A stretch of DNA of 64,000 bases from Steroidobacter agaridevorans (GTDB taxonomy: Bacteria; Pseudomonadota; Gammaproteobacteria; Steroidobacterales; Steroidobacteraceae), in NCBI RefSeq assembly GCF_009932555.1, contig NZ_BLJO01000009.1, forward strand, positions 178,575 to 242,574, read 5' to 3'. The notes beneath the pieces were generated by a model that saw only the letters and a program-made list of their open reading frames with translations, searched no databases and was not told the origin of the DNA. Each line of letters begins with the position of its first letter. Positions within the stretch are counted from its first letter, which is position 1. Below are positions 32,679 through 41,679 of the stretch, piece by piece. The position numbers were made by a program, and so were the translations under genes.

Positions 32679-35600
32679 CTAATTGAGTCTTCTCCGCCTA
32701 GGAAGAGGCAAGTGGGCCGGCCGGCCGGTCGGCGCCCGCCGACATCCCAGCAGTCCCGCCAGCAGAACTAGCAGAATCCAGTCGACCGAGCCGCCGCCGC
32801 CGCTCTTGCCACCGCCCTGAGTGCCTCCGCCTGCGCCACCGCTGTCGCCGCCGCTGGGTGTGGCGAGGCGAAACGCTGCGGTCACGCTTTGGGCGCGATC
32901 CATGGTCACACTGCATGAATTGCCGAGCCCGGTACAGGCGCCAGACCAGCCCTCGAAGACCGACTGCGCATCTGCGGCTGCGGATAACGTCACCAGGCTG
33001 CCCGGATCGAAGCTCGCGCTACACGTGGGGCCGCAGCTGATTCCAGCGGGACTCGATGAGACCGTGCCCTGGCCCGCGCCCGCCTTGGTGATTGTGAGCG
33101 TGACGGGCGGCTGAGTTGGGAAAGTCACAGCGACGTTCCTCGCTTCGCTCATGATGACGGTGCAGGTCGTGGCCGTGCCACTGCATGCGCCGCTCCAACT
33201 GACGGTGCGATCGCCGTCCGGCGTGGCTTGCAACTGCACGACGGCATTCGGCTCGAAATACTGCGAACAGGTGGCGCCGCAGTCGATGCCGGCCGGCGTC
33301 GAGGACACCGTGCCGCCGCCGCCCGGGATCTGGATCTGCAACAACGGCTTCAGAACAAACAACGCGGACACCGATCGAGCGCTGCTCATGGTGACAGAGC
33401 AAACCAGCGCGGCGCCGCTGCACGCCCCCGACCATCCGCTGAACACGGCGTTGGGACCGGGTTGAGCGGTCAGTGTCACCACATCGTTCTCATCGAAAGC
33501 TTCACTGCAATCGGCCGGACACGAGATTCCCGCGACGTTCGAAGTGACCGAGCCAGGGCCCGTCACGCTCAACGCCAAACCATAGCCACCGAACACTGCA
33601 CGCGTAGCGGTGTACCCGGCGACAGTCAGCGTGCACGGGTTGCCCTGCCCTTCGCAGGCACCGATCCAGCCCTGGAATCCCGCGTCGACCGTGGACGTAG
33701 CGGTCAGCTGCACGTGGCTGCCATTCGCGAACAGACCAAGACAGTCGTCGCCGCAATCGATGCCGGATGAATTGGAGCTCACCCGCCCCTCGCCGTCGAT
33801 CGCGACCGCCACGAAAGAATGACCCGGAAGATTCTTGCCCGACTGGTAATAGCCGCGATGTTGCGGACCTTCCAGCTCCTGGCCCCACTCGACAGGTCCC
33901 GAGCTTGCAGCCCCGCCCAGGTCGTACGCCGCGACCTTCGGCAAGTAACCGTTGCGACCGTCCCATAGATTGGCGGTCACCACGATGTCGTTGCGACCGT
34001 CGGCGTCGAGGTCCGCGATCGCCGGCGTGATGGTCTGCTGGTTGTAGTACACGAAGCCCTGCGCCAACGTCTTTGGCGTGCCCGCGGCCGGCGTGCCGCC
34101 ACGATTCAGCACATGAAGCGTGCCCTTGGCAGTCGCGACGATCTCCGGAAGGCCGTCACCATCGACATCGCCCACCACGGGTGCGGAGATGGCGGTGCTG
34201 TTACCCGAAGCCCCCGTCAACTCGACGGGCCATCCTGGCAAGGTGGCGCCATCGCCCGCATACGCGCCCACGTAGTAATAAGAGCGCCCCCAGTACGAGT
34301 CGAAGTACGAATAGGACAACACTATTTCCGGGATGCCGTCCTGAGTCAGATCCGCGAGCGCGCCACCACGAAGGCCGTAAGCGCCCTGCGCGACTTCGAT
34401 GGTGCGTTCCAATTCGCCACGTGGCGAGTAGATTTGGATCACGCTCCGCGCGCCGCCGGAACTCGTTACGTCGCCAGTGGCGCAGGCCAGTTCGATGACG
34501 CCGTCGGCGTCGACGTCACCCAAGCCGATCGGCTGGCACGGCTGCGGCGTCGACACTGGAAACCCGGGGGCGATACTGCCGTCGCTGCGCAGGGCGATCA
34601 GCGCATGCCAGGTGCTGGAGCTGCGCATCAGCACCAGTTCAGGGCGGCCATCGAAGTCGAGATCGGCTGCGAGCGGCGACATCACCCCTTGCGGGCCTAT
34701 TTCTCCGACCGGGTCCGGGCGCAGGGGGAAGCCCGGCACCAGCGAGCCATCGCTGCGATAAGCGCTCAGCTCATAATCCTGTTCGCCGTGGAAGAGCTCG
34801 TCCAGGCCGTCTCCGTCGACGTCCACCAACGTCGGCGCGCTGGTCATGAAGTTGCCGGACATGCGCGGCCAGCCCGGCATCAACTGTCCGGAGCCGAAGT
34901 AAGCCTCGACGAGATGCGGCAGGATCGGATCGTAGACGGACGAGGTGCCGTCATCGGTGAACCCGCCGGCCACTTCGAACTGGTCGGCGCCCGCCGCCAG
35001 GTTGCCAGCCGACAAGGTGCTCATGACGAAGGGTCGGCCCGCGCGGGCCAGCGGCCAGCCGCTCAGGGGCTCACCGGTGGCTTTCCAGGCGTAGGTGGGT
35101 CCGTGCGCCACGCTGGTGGTGACGATTTCCAGATCGGGGCTCGCATCCAGATTGGCGACCAGCGTGGTCAGGTTGGCGTTGTACGTGCCCGCCTGGTGCA
35201 GCGTCTTGACCGGAAACCCCGGCTTCAAATGCGCATCGACCGTGACCGCCAACGTATCGGCGACGATGCTCCCTTGCCGGAAGATCTGGCCGGGAAAGCT
35301 CAAGATGTAGTCGCCGGCTGCGGTGGGCGTCCAGGCACTCGAATAGATGCCGTCGCCAGCCGCGAGATCCGCACCGACGCCGTCATCCGCCAGCGCGATG
35401 GAAACATTGCCCGGATTGACGGTCACCGACACGGCGCCGCGTGGGTTTTCGCAATCGATGTTGAGCACCGCGAGGGTCAACGGCACGCCGAGCCAATAAC
35501 GGTCGATGATCACCGGCGCGCGCGGCAGCAGACGCCTGGTCGCGACCGACGAGTTACACGTCAACGCGCCATATGCATTCACCCGCCGCCGGCTCGCGAC

Positions 35601-37052
35601 GGGCCAACCGAAGTCCGCCCAGCCAGCCTGATGATCGGAATAGTCTCCGCCGGCCAGCACGCGATTCTTCACGCCGCGCCAATCGAGCGCCGGCATCGCG
35701 GACTTCACCAGCGCAATCACTCCGGAAACATGCGGCGTCGCCATCGATGTACCGGTCTGCACGCCATACAGATTGCCGGGCAACGTGCTCAGCACATCCT
35801 CGCCGGGAGCTACGATGTGAATGGTGTGATCGCCGACATACGACACCCTCGCCATGATGTCCCGATCGTCGCTCGCGCCGACGCAGATCACGTTCGGCAA
35901 AGGGTACGCGCAAGGAAACATCGAGCCCGCTTCGAATAGATGGGAGTCGTCGATGCTCTGCGGAGCGGTGCTGGTCGAATTGCCCGCGGCGGCCACGAAC
36001 AGGATGCCACGTTGCTGCTGACGGGCGATCGCGTCATACAGCGCGCGCGAGTAGATGCCCTCGCCCCAGGAATTGTTGGTCGCGACGATGTTCACGCCGC
36101 GATCGTGAAACGACGCGATGTAGTCCAGACAGGCAATGGCGTCGCCCACGCTGCCCGAACCATTGGCGTCGAGGAACTTGCAGGGAAGCACTCGCGCATG
36201 CCACGCGACGCCGGTGACTCCGATGTTGTTGTCGCCGACGGCGGCGATCAGCCCGGCCACATGCGTGCCGTGGCCATTGTCGTCCATGGGATTGGAATCG
36301 CCGTTCACGGTGTCGATGCCATGGCAGTCATCGACGTAACCGTTGGCATCGTCGTCGATGCCATTCGTATTGCAGTCCGCGGTGTTGCTGAAGATGTTCG
36401 CCGCCAGATCCTGGTGCGTGTAGTCGACGCCCGAATCGAGCACGGCGATCACCACGCTGCTGTCGCTGGTGGTGATGTCCCACGCTTCGGTCGCATCGAT
36501 GTCCGCATCGGCGACGCCACCGCTTTGCCCGATATTGTGCAGCGGCCACTGCGCCGTGAAGCTTGGGTCGTTCGGCGAGCGCTGCGCACGCACGATGTAG
36601 TTGGGCTCGACGAATTCAACGTCCGGATCTTCGCGCAGGGCAGCGATGGTCGCGGCGGCGGAAACGCCAGGCGCCACTTTCACCCGCTGCAGGCCGGGCA
36701 GCGACTTGAATGATCGCTGCGATTGGACGGCGGCACCGAACTTGGCGCGCGCGCTGCTGTAGGCCGCACTCGATTTGAACTTGACCAGCAACTCGCCCGC
36801 GGCCACCGCCGGTTCATGGGCTTGCGCCGATGGCGCGTCGACTTCGAGCGTGAGATTGCCGTCTTGCCCGCGGACGACGAATGGGTTGTCTGCGGCGGCG
36901 GCGTTCAGCACGGGCACCTGGCCTCGAGCGCCGCTCGACCTTGCCTGGGCGCCGGCGCCCGATGACGATTCAGAGCCGCCCGGCGAACACCCAGCCATCA
37001 TCCCTACCACCGCGAGCGCGCACAGTGGCTGAGCAAACCTTAACCAAGGCAT
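32679..37052 (-). CDS. Large secreted S8 (subtilisin) peptidase lipoprotein with FG-GAP and Cys-rich repeats
   Basis: A 1457-residue protein. The N-terminus is a lipoprotein signal (VVGMMAGC). It is followed by an inhibitor-type prodomain (AGELLVKFKS to FVEPNYIVRA) and a catalytic domain with Asp in VIAVLDSGVDYTH (about 206), His in NGHGTHVAG (about 261) and Ser in GTSMATPH (about 435). A beta-propeller of FG-GAP/VCBS-like repeats (DVDGDGLDELFHG, DLDFDGRPELVL, DLDADGRNDIVV) precedes four Cys-rich InlB-like repeats and a Gly-rich linker. The C-terminus is a GlyGly-CTERM-like tail (GGGGSVDWILLVLLAGLL, then RR). The frame extends 105 codons upstream, but the ATG at 37052 begins the signal peptide and follows AGGAACGG. 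It carries both an N-terminal lipid anchor and a C-terminal sorting signal. Confidence 0.93.
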   Translation of the reverse strand: MPWLRFAQPLCALAVVGMMAGCSPGGSESSSGAGAQARSSGARGQVPVLNAAAADNPFVVRGQDGNLTLEVDAPSAQAHEPAVAAGELLVKFKSSAAYSSARAKFGAAVQSQRSFKSLPGLQRVKVAPGVSAAATIAALREDPDVEFVEPNYIVRAQRSPNDPSFTAQWPLHNIGQSGGVADADIDATEAWDITTSDSSVVIAVLDSGVDYTHQDLAANIFSNTADCNTNGIDDDANGYVDDCHGIDTVNGDSNPMDDNGHGTHVAGLIAAVGDNNIGVTGVAWHARVLPCKFLDANGSGSVGDAIACLDYIASFHDRGVNIVATNNSWGEGIYSRALYDAIARQQQRGILFVAAAGNSTSTAPQSIDDSHLFEAGSMFPCAYPLPNVICVGASDDRDIMARVSYVGDHTIHIVAPGEDVLSTLPGNLYGVQTGTSMATPHVSGVIALVKSAMPALDWRGVKNRVLAGGDYSDHQAGWADFGWPVASRRRVNAYGALTCNSSVATRRLLPRAPVIIDRYWLGVPLTLAVLNIDCENPRGAVSVTVNPGNVSIALADDGVGADLAAGDGIYSSAWTPTAAGDYILSFPGQIFRQGSIVADTLAVTVDAHLKPGFPVKTLHQAGTYNANLTTLVANLDASPDLEIVTTSVAHGPTYAWKATGEPLSGWPLARAGRPFVMSTLSAGNLAAGADQFEVAGGFTDDGTSSVYDPILPHLVEAYFGSGQLMPGWPRMSGNFMTSAPTLVDVDGDGLDELFHGEQDYELSAYRSDGSLVPGFPLRPDPVGEIGPQGVMSPLAADLDFDGRPELVLMRSSSTWHALIALRSDGSIAPGFPVSTPQPCQPIGLGDVDADGVIELACATGDVTSSGGARSVIQIYSPRGELERTIEVAQGAYGLRGGALADLTQDGIPEIVLSYSYFDSYWGRSYYYVGAYAGDGATLPGWPVELTGASGNSTAISAPVVGDVDGDGLPEIVATAKGTLHVLNRGGTPAAGTPKTLAQGFVYYNQQTITPAIADLDADGRNDIVVTANLWDGRNGYLPKVAAYDLGGAASSGPVEWGQELEGPQHRGYYQSGKNLPGHSFVAVAIDGEGRVSSNSSGIDCGDDCLGLFANGSHVQLTATSTVDAGFQGWIGACEGQGNPCTLTVAGYTATRAVFGGYGLALSVTGPGSVTSNVAGISCPADCSEAFDENDVVTLTAQPGPNAVFSGWSGACSGAALVCSVTMSSARSVSALFVLKPLLQIQIPGGGGTVSSTPAGIDCGATCSQYFEPNAVVQLQATPDGDRTVSWSGACSGTATTCTVIMSEARNVAVTFPTQPPVTLTITKAGAGQGTVSSSPAGISCGPTCSASFDPGSLVTLSAAADAQSVFEGWSGACTGLGNSCSVTMDRAQSVTAAFRLATPSGGDSGGAGGGTQGGGKSGGGGSVDWILLVLLAGLLGCRRAPTGRPAHLPLPRRRRLN
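32869..33825 (-). repeat. Four tandem Cys-containing InlB-like repeats within the S8 peptidase
   Basis: Four units of about 75-80 residues share the pattern GxVSS..GIxC...C...F....V.LTA, then F.GWSGAC......C.VTM..A..V.A.F. Each has four cysteines in the same places, suggesting two disulfides per unit. The last two units are closest to each other. Such repeats are usually extracellular spacers or adhesive modules. Confidence 0.8.
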
Positions 37053-37088
37053 GACGGTCCGTTCCTTTTTGTTCCCTGATGGCCGCAC

Positions 37089-37133
37089 TGCAAGCATGCC
37101 AGCAGGCGTAGGCAATTCAACCTCCTGCTTGCA
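37089..37133 (-). promoter_or_regulatory. Inverted repeat in the S8 peptidase upstream region
   Basis: TGCAAGCA (37089-37096) and TGCTTGCA (37126-37133) form perfect 8-base arms around a 29-base loop, 37 bases before the S8 start, within the 250-base region divergent to the M48 gene. It could be an operator or a leader hairpin. No known riboswitch was recognised. Confidence 0.35.
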
Positions 37134-37302
37134 TAACCTGGCGGGTCGAGGGAATCCGCTTGGCGGCGGGGCTGCGAATATCCCGCCGTGCGAACCGCAG
37201 CCCTCGTCGCGACCCGCGCTCCTGGCGGTGAACGCAAGGCGTTCAGGAAGGTCCAACCCCTGACGCTTTACAGCCTCCCCGGCCCGCACCACACTGCTTG
37301 CT

Positions 37303-38814
37303 GTGAAAATCCCCTCCTTCTCGACGTTCAAGGCACTGCTGTGCGCCACCGTGGCGTCCCTGGTCATGGTCGGGGGCGTGAGTCATGCCGATCCGGAGGA
37401 TTTGCCCGACATCGGCAACCCGGCGTCGACCATGCTGACCCTGGAGGACGAGTACCAGATCGGCCGCATGATCGTGCGGGGTCTGCGGGACCAGGACCAG
37501 ATCCTGGAAGACCCGGAAGTCACCGAGTACATCCGCGCGCTGGGCCTCAAGCTGTCCAGCCAGGCGCACGATGGCTCGCAGCGCTTCAACTTCTTCATGG
37601 TCCGGGACAACACCATCAACGCCTTCGCCTTGCCGGGCGGGTTCATCGGTGTGAATTCCGGCCTGATGCTGAAGACCGAGGACGAGAGCGAGCTGGCCGG
37701 CGTGCTGGCGCACGAAATTGCACACGTCACCCAGCGGCACATTGCTCGCAGCATTGCCGCTCAGAGCCGATCGAGCCTCGTGTCCACCGCGGCCATGCTG
37801 GCGGCGATTCTGGTCGGTGCAGCGGCAGGCGGTGGGGATGCCGCGATGGCGGGCGTGGCGGCGGCGCAGAGCCTGGCCATCCAACAACAGATCAGTTTCA
37901 CGCGCTCGAACGAGACCGAAGCCGACCGTGTCGGCCTGGGATTTCTGGCGCGCTCGGGCTTCGACCCGAATGGCATGCCCAGGTTTTTCGAGACCATGAG
38001 CCGACTCGGTGGCAGCAGCGAGTTGAACATTCCCGAAATGCTACGCACGCATCCGGTGAGCCACACTCGAATTGCCGAGACGAAGGAACGCGCCGCGCAG
38101 CTCGACGTGGCGCCGGCTCCGGAGAGCGTGAGCTATGCGCTGACGCGCGAACGTCTGCGCGTGCTCTCGACGCCGGCGGGCGAAGATCCGCGTGCGTATT
38201 ACGCCGCCACCATCAACAACGAGCCCGATGCGACGCCGGCGCAGGTGTATGGGCAAGGGTTGGCATTGATGATGGCCGGGCAACCTGCCAAGGCCGTGCC
38301 GGTCTTCGAGCGGCTGCGTTCGGCCGATCCGACCATTCTTCAGTACCACACGGCGTTGGGTCAGGCGCAGTTGCAGGCCGGCGATGGCAAAGCCTCCCTG
38401 CAAACATTGAAGCGCGCGACGGAGCTGTTCCCGCGCAATGTCGCCGTCACGATTCGCTACGCCGAAACGTTGATGCAAACGGGCGATTCCAAGAAGGCCC
38501 ACGAGATCCTGCTCGATCTGTTCAACACCGTGCCGCCGACACCGGAGCAGGCGAAGCTCACGGCGCAGGCGGCGAATGCCGCGGGCGACGTGGCCGATTC
38601 GTACTACTACATGTCGGAGTACCACATCCTGAGCGGCGATCTGTTGCTGGCCGTCAATCAGCTGCAGCTCGCTCTCGCCGTGCCGAAGATCTCCGAAGTG
38701 CAGCGCGCGCGCTTCGAAGCCCGTCTCGACGAAATTCAGCAAGCATTGCCCAAGCGGGCCGCCCGCCGGCCCATCGAAGCCAGCAACGGCGACGGCCGTC
38801 GACGCGCAAATTGA
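37303..38814 (+). CDS. bepA: BepA-like M48 metallopeptidase with TPR domain
   Basis: A 503-residue periplasmic protein starting at GTG. It has a signal peptide (about 1-29, VGGVSHA), the M48 zinc motif HEIAHVTQRH (about 136-145) with the third ligand in ETEADRVGLGF, and a C-terminal half of TPR repeats from about residue 290. Order and length match BepA (YfgC), which degrades or helps assemble LptD and BAM components at the outer membrane. The lipoprotein gene mlaA follows, so this stretch concerns outer membrane quality. It is divergent from the S8 peptidase. The arginine-rich C-terminus (KRAARRP, GRRRAN) looks unordered. Confidence 0.92.
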   Translation: MKIPSFSTFKALLCATVASLVMVGGVSHADPEDLPDIGNPASTMLTLEDEYQIGRMIVRGLRDQDQILEDPEVTEYIRALGLKLSSQAHDGSQRFNFFMVRDNTINAFALPGGFIGVNSGLMLKTEDESELAGVLAHEIAHVTQRHIARSIAAQSRSSLVSTAAMLAAILVGAAAGGGDAAMAGVAAAQSLAIQQQISFTRSNETEADRVGLGFLARSGFDPNGMPRFFETMSRLGGSSELNIPEMLRTHPVSHTRIAETKERAAQLDVAPAPESVSYALTRERLRVLSTPAGEDPRAYYAATINNEPDATPAQVYGQGLALMMAGQPAKAVPVFERLRSADPTILQYHTALGQAQLQAGDGKASLQTLKRATELFPRNVAVTIRYAETLMQTGDSKKAHEILLDLFNTVPPTPEQAKLTAQAANAAGDVADSYYYMSEYHILSGDLLLAVNQLQLALAVPKISEVQRARFEARLDEIQQALPKRAARRPIEASNGDGRRRAN

Positions 38815-38938
38815 TACAATCCCCGCACCCACCGGGTGTGTTCTGGTATTGCCACTGGCCGAGCGCAGCCCGCTCGCGATTGATTTCGCCGGCTCGCGGC
38901 GTCCACCTGATTTTGTTTGTTTGAAGGATTCACGACGC

Positions 38939-39706
38939 ATGTCCACGTTACTGCGCGCTGCGCCCCTGTTGCTCGCCCTCGCTGTCGCCGGATGCGCCAG
39001 CGCTCCAGGCCGCACTACCAACAAGGAGAGCTTCGAAGGATTCAATCGCGGGGTGTATAAGTTCAACGACACCGTCGACAAGGCGGCGTTGAAGCCGGTC
39101 GCCAAGGGTTACCGCAAGGTCACCCCGGGATTCGTTCGCGCCGGCATCGGCAATGTGCTGAGCAACCTCGAGTACCCCAGCACCTTCGTCAATCAGTTCC
39201 TGCAAGGCAAAGTGCTGCTGGGCTTGAAGGACACGGGCCGTTTCCTGCTCAACAGCACACTCGGCGTCGCCGGCATCTTCGACGTGGCCACGCCGCTCGG
39301 CCTGGAAAAGAACGACGAAGACTTCGGCCAGACGATGGCCGTCTGGGGCGTGCCCTCCGGCCCATTCGTGAATCTGCCCTTGTTCGGACCTTCCTCCATG
39401 CGTGACGCCCCCTCTCGCGTCGTCGACTGGTTCAGCAACCCGCTGCAATACACCGACCTTCCTTGGGAAGCCGAGTGGAGCGTGCGCCTCATCAACCCCA
39501 TTCACACCCGTTCGGAGCTGCTGCCGCTGGACGAAACCCTCCAGCGCACCTACGACCCGTACGCCTTCATCCGCGACGCCTGGGTCCAGCAACGCGAATT
39601 CAACATCTTCGACGGCAACCCACCGCCGGAAACGCTGGAAGATGTGCTCGGCGAAGAGCCGGAAGAAGGCGAAGCGGAAGAGACGCCTGAAGCTCCGCCG
39701 CAATAA
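38939..39706 (+). CDS. mlaA: MlaA (VacJ) phospholipid-removing outer membrane lipoprotein
   Basis: A 255-residue lipoprotein with lipobox AVAGC (about residue 20), FEGFNRGVYKFNDTVDKAALKPVAKGYRKVTP, LGLKDTGRFLLNSTLG and the family phrase GLEKNDEDFGQTMAVWGV. MlaA extracts misplaced phospholipids from the outer leaflet and passes them to MlaC. The start at 38939 follows GAAGGA. Earlier in-frame starts would push the lipobox inward. An acidic Pro/Glu tail (EEPEEGEAEE) ends the protein. The rest of the Mla system (mlaFEDCB) is on the opposite strand at 41680-44856, separated by a toxin-antitoxin pair and an aminotransferase gene. A hairpin terminator follows. Confidence 0.94.
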   Translation: MSTLLRAAPLLLALAVAGCASAPGRTTNKESFEGFNRGVYKFNDTVDKAALKPVAKGYRKVTPGFVRAGIGNVLSNLEYPSTFVNQFLQGKVLLGLKDTGRFLLNSTLGVAGIFDVATPLGLEKNDEDFGQTMAVWGVPSGPFVNLPLFGPSSMRDAPSRVVDWFSNPLQYTDLPWEAEWSVRLINPIHTRSELLPLDETLQRTYDPYAFIRDAWVQQREFNIFDGNPPPETLEDVLGEEPEEGEAEETPEAPPQ

Positions 39707-39730
39707 GCAACGATTGCTGCTGTACTGACG

Positions 39731-39756
39731 AAAATCCCGGCCTTGGCCGGGATTTT
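39731..39756. terminator. Bidirectional rho-independent terminator
   Basis: A perfect 12-base stem, AAAATCCCGGCC/GGCCGGGATTTT with a two-base loop, lies between the mlaA stop and the higA stop. The A and T ends allow it to act on both converging transcripts. Confidence 0.9.
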
Positions 39757-39783
39757 CATTTGGGGGAGATCGTCGACCTCAGG

Positions 39784-40071
39784 TCACGCCGCGCGCTTTG
39801 GGCTGACGACAACCCGTGTGCGCAAGCCGATCCGATCTGCGATATCCACCAGCGAATCCAGCGAAAAAAGATTCAAGCGGCCGCGCATCAAGTCGGAAAC
39901 GCGAGGCTGCGTCACCCCGATCAACTCCGCCGCCTTGGCTTGGGTCAACTTGCGAGCGCGCATCCTTTCGATGATCTCGTTCGCCAGCTCCGCCCGCAGC
40001 TTCATGCTCGCAGCTTCGGCCCCGGAGTCCTCGATGGCGTCCCAAACAGACGCAAAACGCTTCTTGGTCAT
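39784..40071 (-). CDS. HigA-like XRE antitoxin
   Basis: A 95-residue protein with an XRE helix-turn-helix (TQAKAAELIGVTQPRVSDLMRG) followed by LFSLDSLVDIADRIGL, typical of short HigA/phage-type antitoxins. It follows the toxin gene with a four-base ATGA overlap, the toxin-first order usual for HigBA. It should neutralise the toxin and repress the operon through the palindrome at 40407-40426. Both genes are intact and uninterrupted. Confidence 0.9.
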   Translation of the reverse strand: MTKKRFASVWDAIEDSGAEAASMKLRAELANEIIERMRARKLTQAKAAELIGVTQPRVSDLMRGRLNLFSLDSLVDIADRIGLRTRVVVSPKRAA

Positions 40072-40394
40072 TGCCGCTCCTTCAATAACTCGCGGTAGCG
40101 CTGTTCCGCCAGATGGAGATCACGCCGCGACGTGGCCTGCGTCTTCTTTTGGAAACAATGCAGGACGTAGACCGCGTCCTCGAACTTCGCCACATACAGC
40201 ACTCGAAACGCGCCCGAATCGTCCCGAATTCGAATCTCGCGGACGCCCGAACCCACTGTCGACATTGGCTTCCAATCGAACGGCTCCAGGCCCCGCTGCA
40301 CTCGATCAAGCTGGAATCCAGCCGCGCGGCGCGTGTCCCTGGGAAACTCTCGCAGACAGTCCAGCGAATCACCGCAGAACTCGATGGGCTTCAT
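40068..40394 (-). CDS. HigB/RelE-superfamily toxin (phage Gp49-like)
   Basis: A 108-residue protein matching the phage-derived Gp49-like (PF05973) toxin family: LDCLREFPRDTRRAAGFQLDRVQRG, then GVREIRIRDDSGAFRVLYVAKFEDAVYVLHCFQKKTQ. Members are ribosome-dependent mRNA interferases. It is translated ahead of and coupled to the antitoxin. A palindrome with an embedded -10-like TATAGT lies 13 bases before the start, which fits conditional, autoregulated transcription. Confidence 0.9.
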   Translation of the reverse strand: MKPIEFCGDSLDCLREFPRDTRRAAGFQLDRVQRGLEPFDWKPMSTVGSGVREIRIRDDSGAFRVLYVAKFEDAVYVLHCFQKKTQATSRRDLHLAEQRYRELLKERQ

Positions 40395-40406
40395 GCAACG
40401 CCCTCA

Positions 40407-40426
40407 CTATACAAATTCTTGTATAG
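40407..40426 (-). promoter_or_regulatory. Operator palindrome of the toxin-antitoxin operon
   Basis: CTATACAA-ATTC-TTGTATAG is a perfect inverted repeat with 8-base arms, centred about 22 bases before the toxin start. It contains a -10-like element on the minus strand. An XRE antitoxin dimer is the expected binder. Confidence 0.75.
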
Positions 40427-40488
40427 ACCGGCAAGGCGATCAGCATCGCCCCCAGCGGATCAGGTACACGGAAATGAAGGGGCGCTTA

Positions 40489-41655
40489 CTAGACGCGCGC
40501 GCGACGAGCAAACCAGGGCGTGATTCGAGCGATGGCATCTTCGACTTCCGCGGTCGAGACGGCGAAGCTGAAGCGCATGTAGTGGTGGCCTTCGACGGGA
40601 TCGAAGTCGACGCCGGGGGCGGTGGCGACGCCGGTGTCGCGGAGCAGGGATTGGCAGAAAGCGAGGCTGTCGTCGGTGAGGTGGGCGATGTTCGCGTAGA
40701 TATAGAACGCGCCATCGGGCGGCGCGATGTTATTCAAGCCGAGCTTGGGTAGCGCCTCCAGCAGCAACTGGCGATTGCGCGCATAGGTCGCGAGATATCC
40801 TTCCAGTTCGTCACGGCAATCCATTGCCACGAGTGCGGCGTGCTGGCTCAGGGACGGAGCCGTTAGAAACAAATTGCTCATGAAGGCGCGGGCGCGAGGC
40901 AGATGTTCCATGGGGACGAGCAGCCACCCGAGCCGCCAGCCGACCATGCTGAAATATTTCGAGAAGCTGTTGACGATGCGCGCGTTCGGCTCGAACTCCA
41001 GCATGGAGCGAGCCGGGCCGACGTAGCTCAGGCCGTGATAGATCTCGTCCGAAATGATCGTGATATTGCGCTCACGACACACGCGTGCGATCGCCTCCAG
41101 CTCGGCGGGCGCGATGATGGTGCCGGTGGGATTGGCGGGGCTCGCGACGATCACACCTTGGGGCGCGGGATCGAGCGCGGCCAGACCGGCCGCAGTCAGC
41201 TGGAAGCGCGACTCGGGCCCGCAAGGAATCTCCACCGGCGTGAGATGCAACGCGCGCAGCGTGTTGCGATAGGCGACATAGCCCGGCCGAGCCAGTGCAA
41301 TCCGGTCGCCGACATGAAATGTCGCGTTCAACGCGAGTGTGAGCGCCGGGGACGCGCCGCACATCAGAATGAATTGCTCAGGCTCGATCTTGACGCCGTA
41401 GCTGTCGAGATAATGCCTGGCCAGACGCGCCTTGAGCGCGGTGCTTTCCCAATAGCCGCCCGGATCGCTGTCGAGCACCTGATGAGCTCGCTCGATCGCG
41501 GCCCGAGGCGCGCCGGTCGACGGCTGCCCGAACTCCATGTGAATGACCGAGCGGCCCTGAGCCTGCAGCTCGTGTGCGAGGCGGCTGATGACGAGGGCGT
41601 TGAACGTGTCGACTTGGGAGAGCATGCGGGCACCGGCCTGCTGGCGGAGCCCCAT
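40489..41655 (-). CDS. PLP-dependent aminotransferase, class I/II
   Basis: A 388-residue fold-type I aminotransferase. It has YWESTALKARLARHY, the substrate loop ASPANPTGT, the PLP-binding Asp/Tyr in IISDEIYHGLSY, the Schiff-base Lys in NSFSKYFSMVGWRLGW and the C-terminal Arg in HHYMRFSFA. It belongs to the AspB/AspC-like group, so its amino donor and acceptor cannot be fixed. It lies 24 bases after the mlaB stop on the same strand and may be read with the mla operon, without a clear functional link. An internal Met 10 codons in is an alternative start. Confidence 0.9.
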   Translation of the reverse strand: MGLRQQAGARMLSQVDTFNALVISRLAHELQAQGRSVIHMEFGQPSTGAPRAAIERAHQVLDSDPGGYWESTALKARLARHYLDSYGVKIEPEQFILMCGASPALTLALNATFHVGDRIALARPGYVAYRNTLRALHLTPVEIPCGPESRFQLTAAGLAALDPAPQGVIVASPANPTGTIIAPAELEAIARVCRERNITIISDEIYHGLSYVGPARSMLEFEPNARIVNSFSKYFSMVGWRLGWLLVPMEHLPRARAFMSNLFLTAPSLSQHAALVAMDCRDELEGYLATYARNRQLLLEALPKLGLNNIAPPDGAFYIYANIAHLTDDSLAFCQSLLRDTGVATAPGVDFDPVEGHHYMRFSFAVSTAEVEDAIARITPWFARRARV

Positions 41656-41679
41656 TATGAACCAATCGGGATGAACCGA

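Noticed and set aside
34113-35939. 608-codon plus-strand frame inside the S8 peptidase
   Set aside because: Antisense to the S8 gene with Arg/His/Gly-rich nonsense composition and no domain. The minus-strand frame has full catalytic motifs.
37053-37302. A riboswitch between the S8 and BepA genes
   Set aside because: Apart from one hairpin I could not match glycine, cyclic-di-GMP or cobalamin consensus elements.
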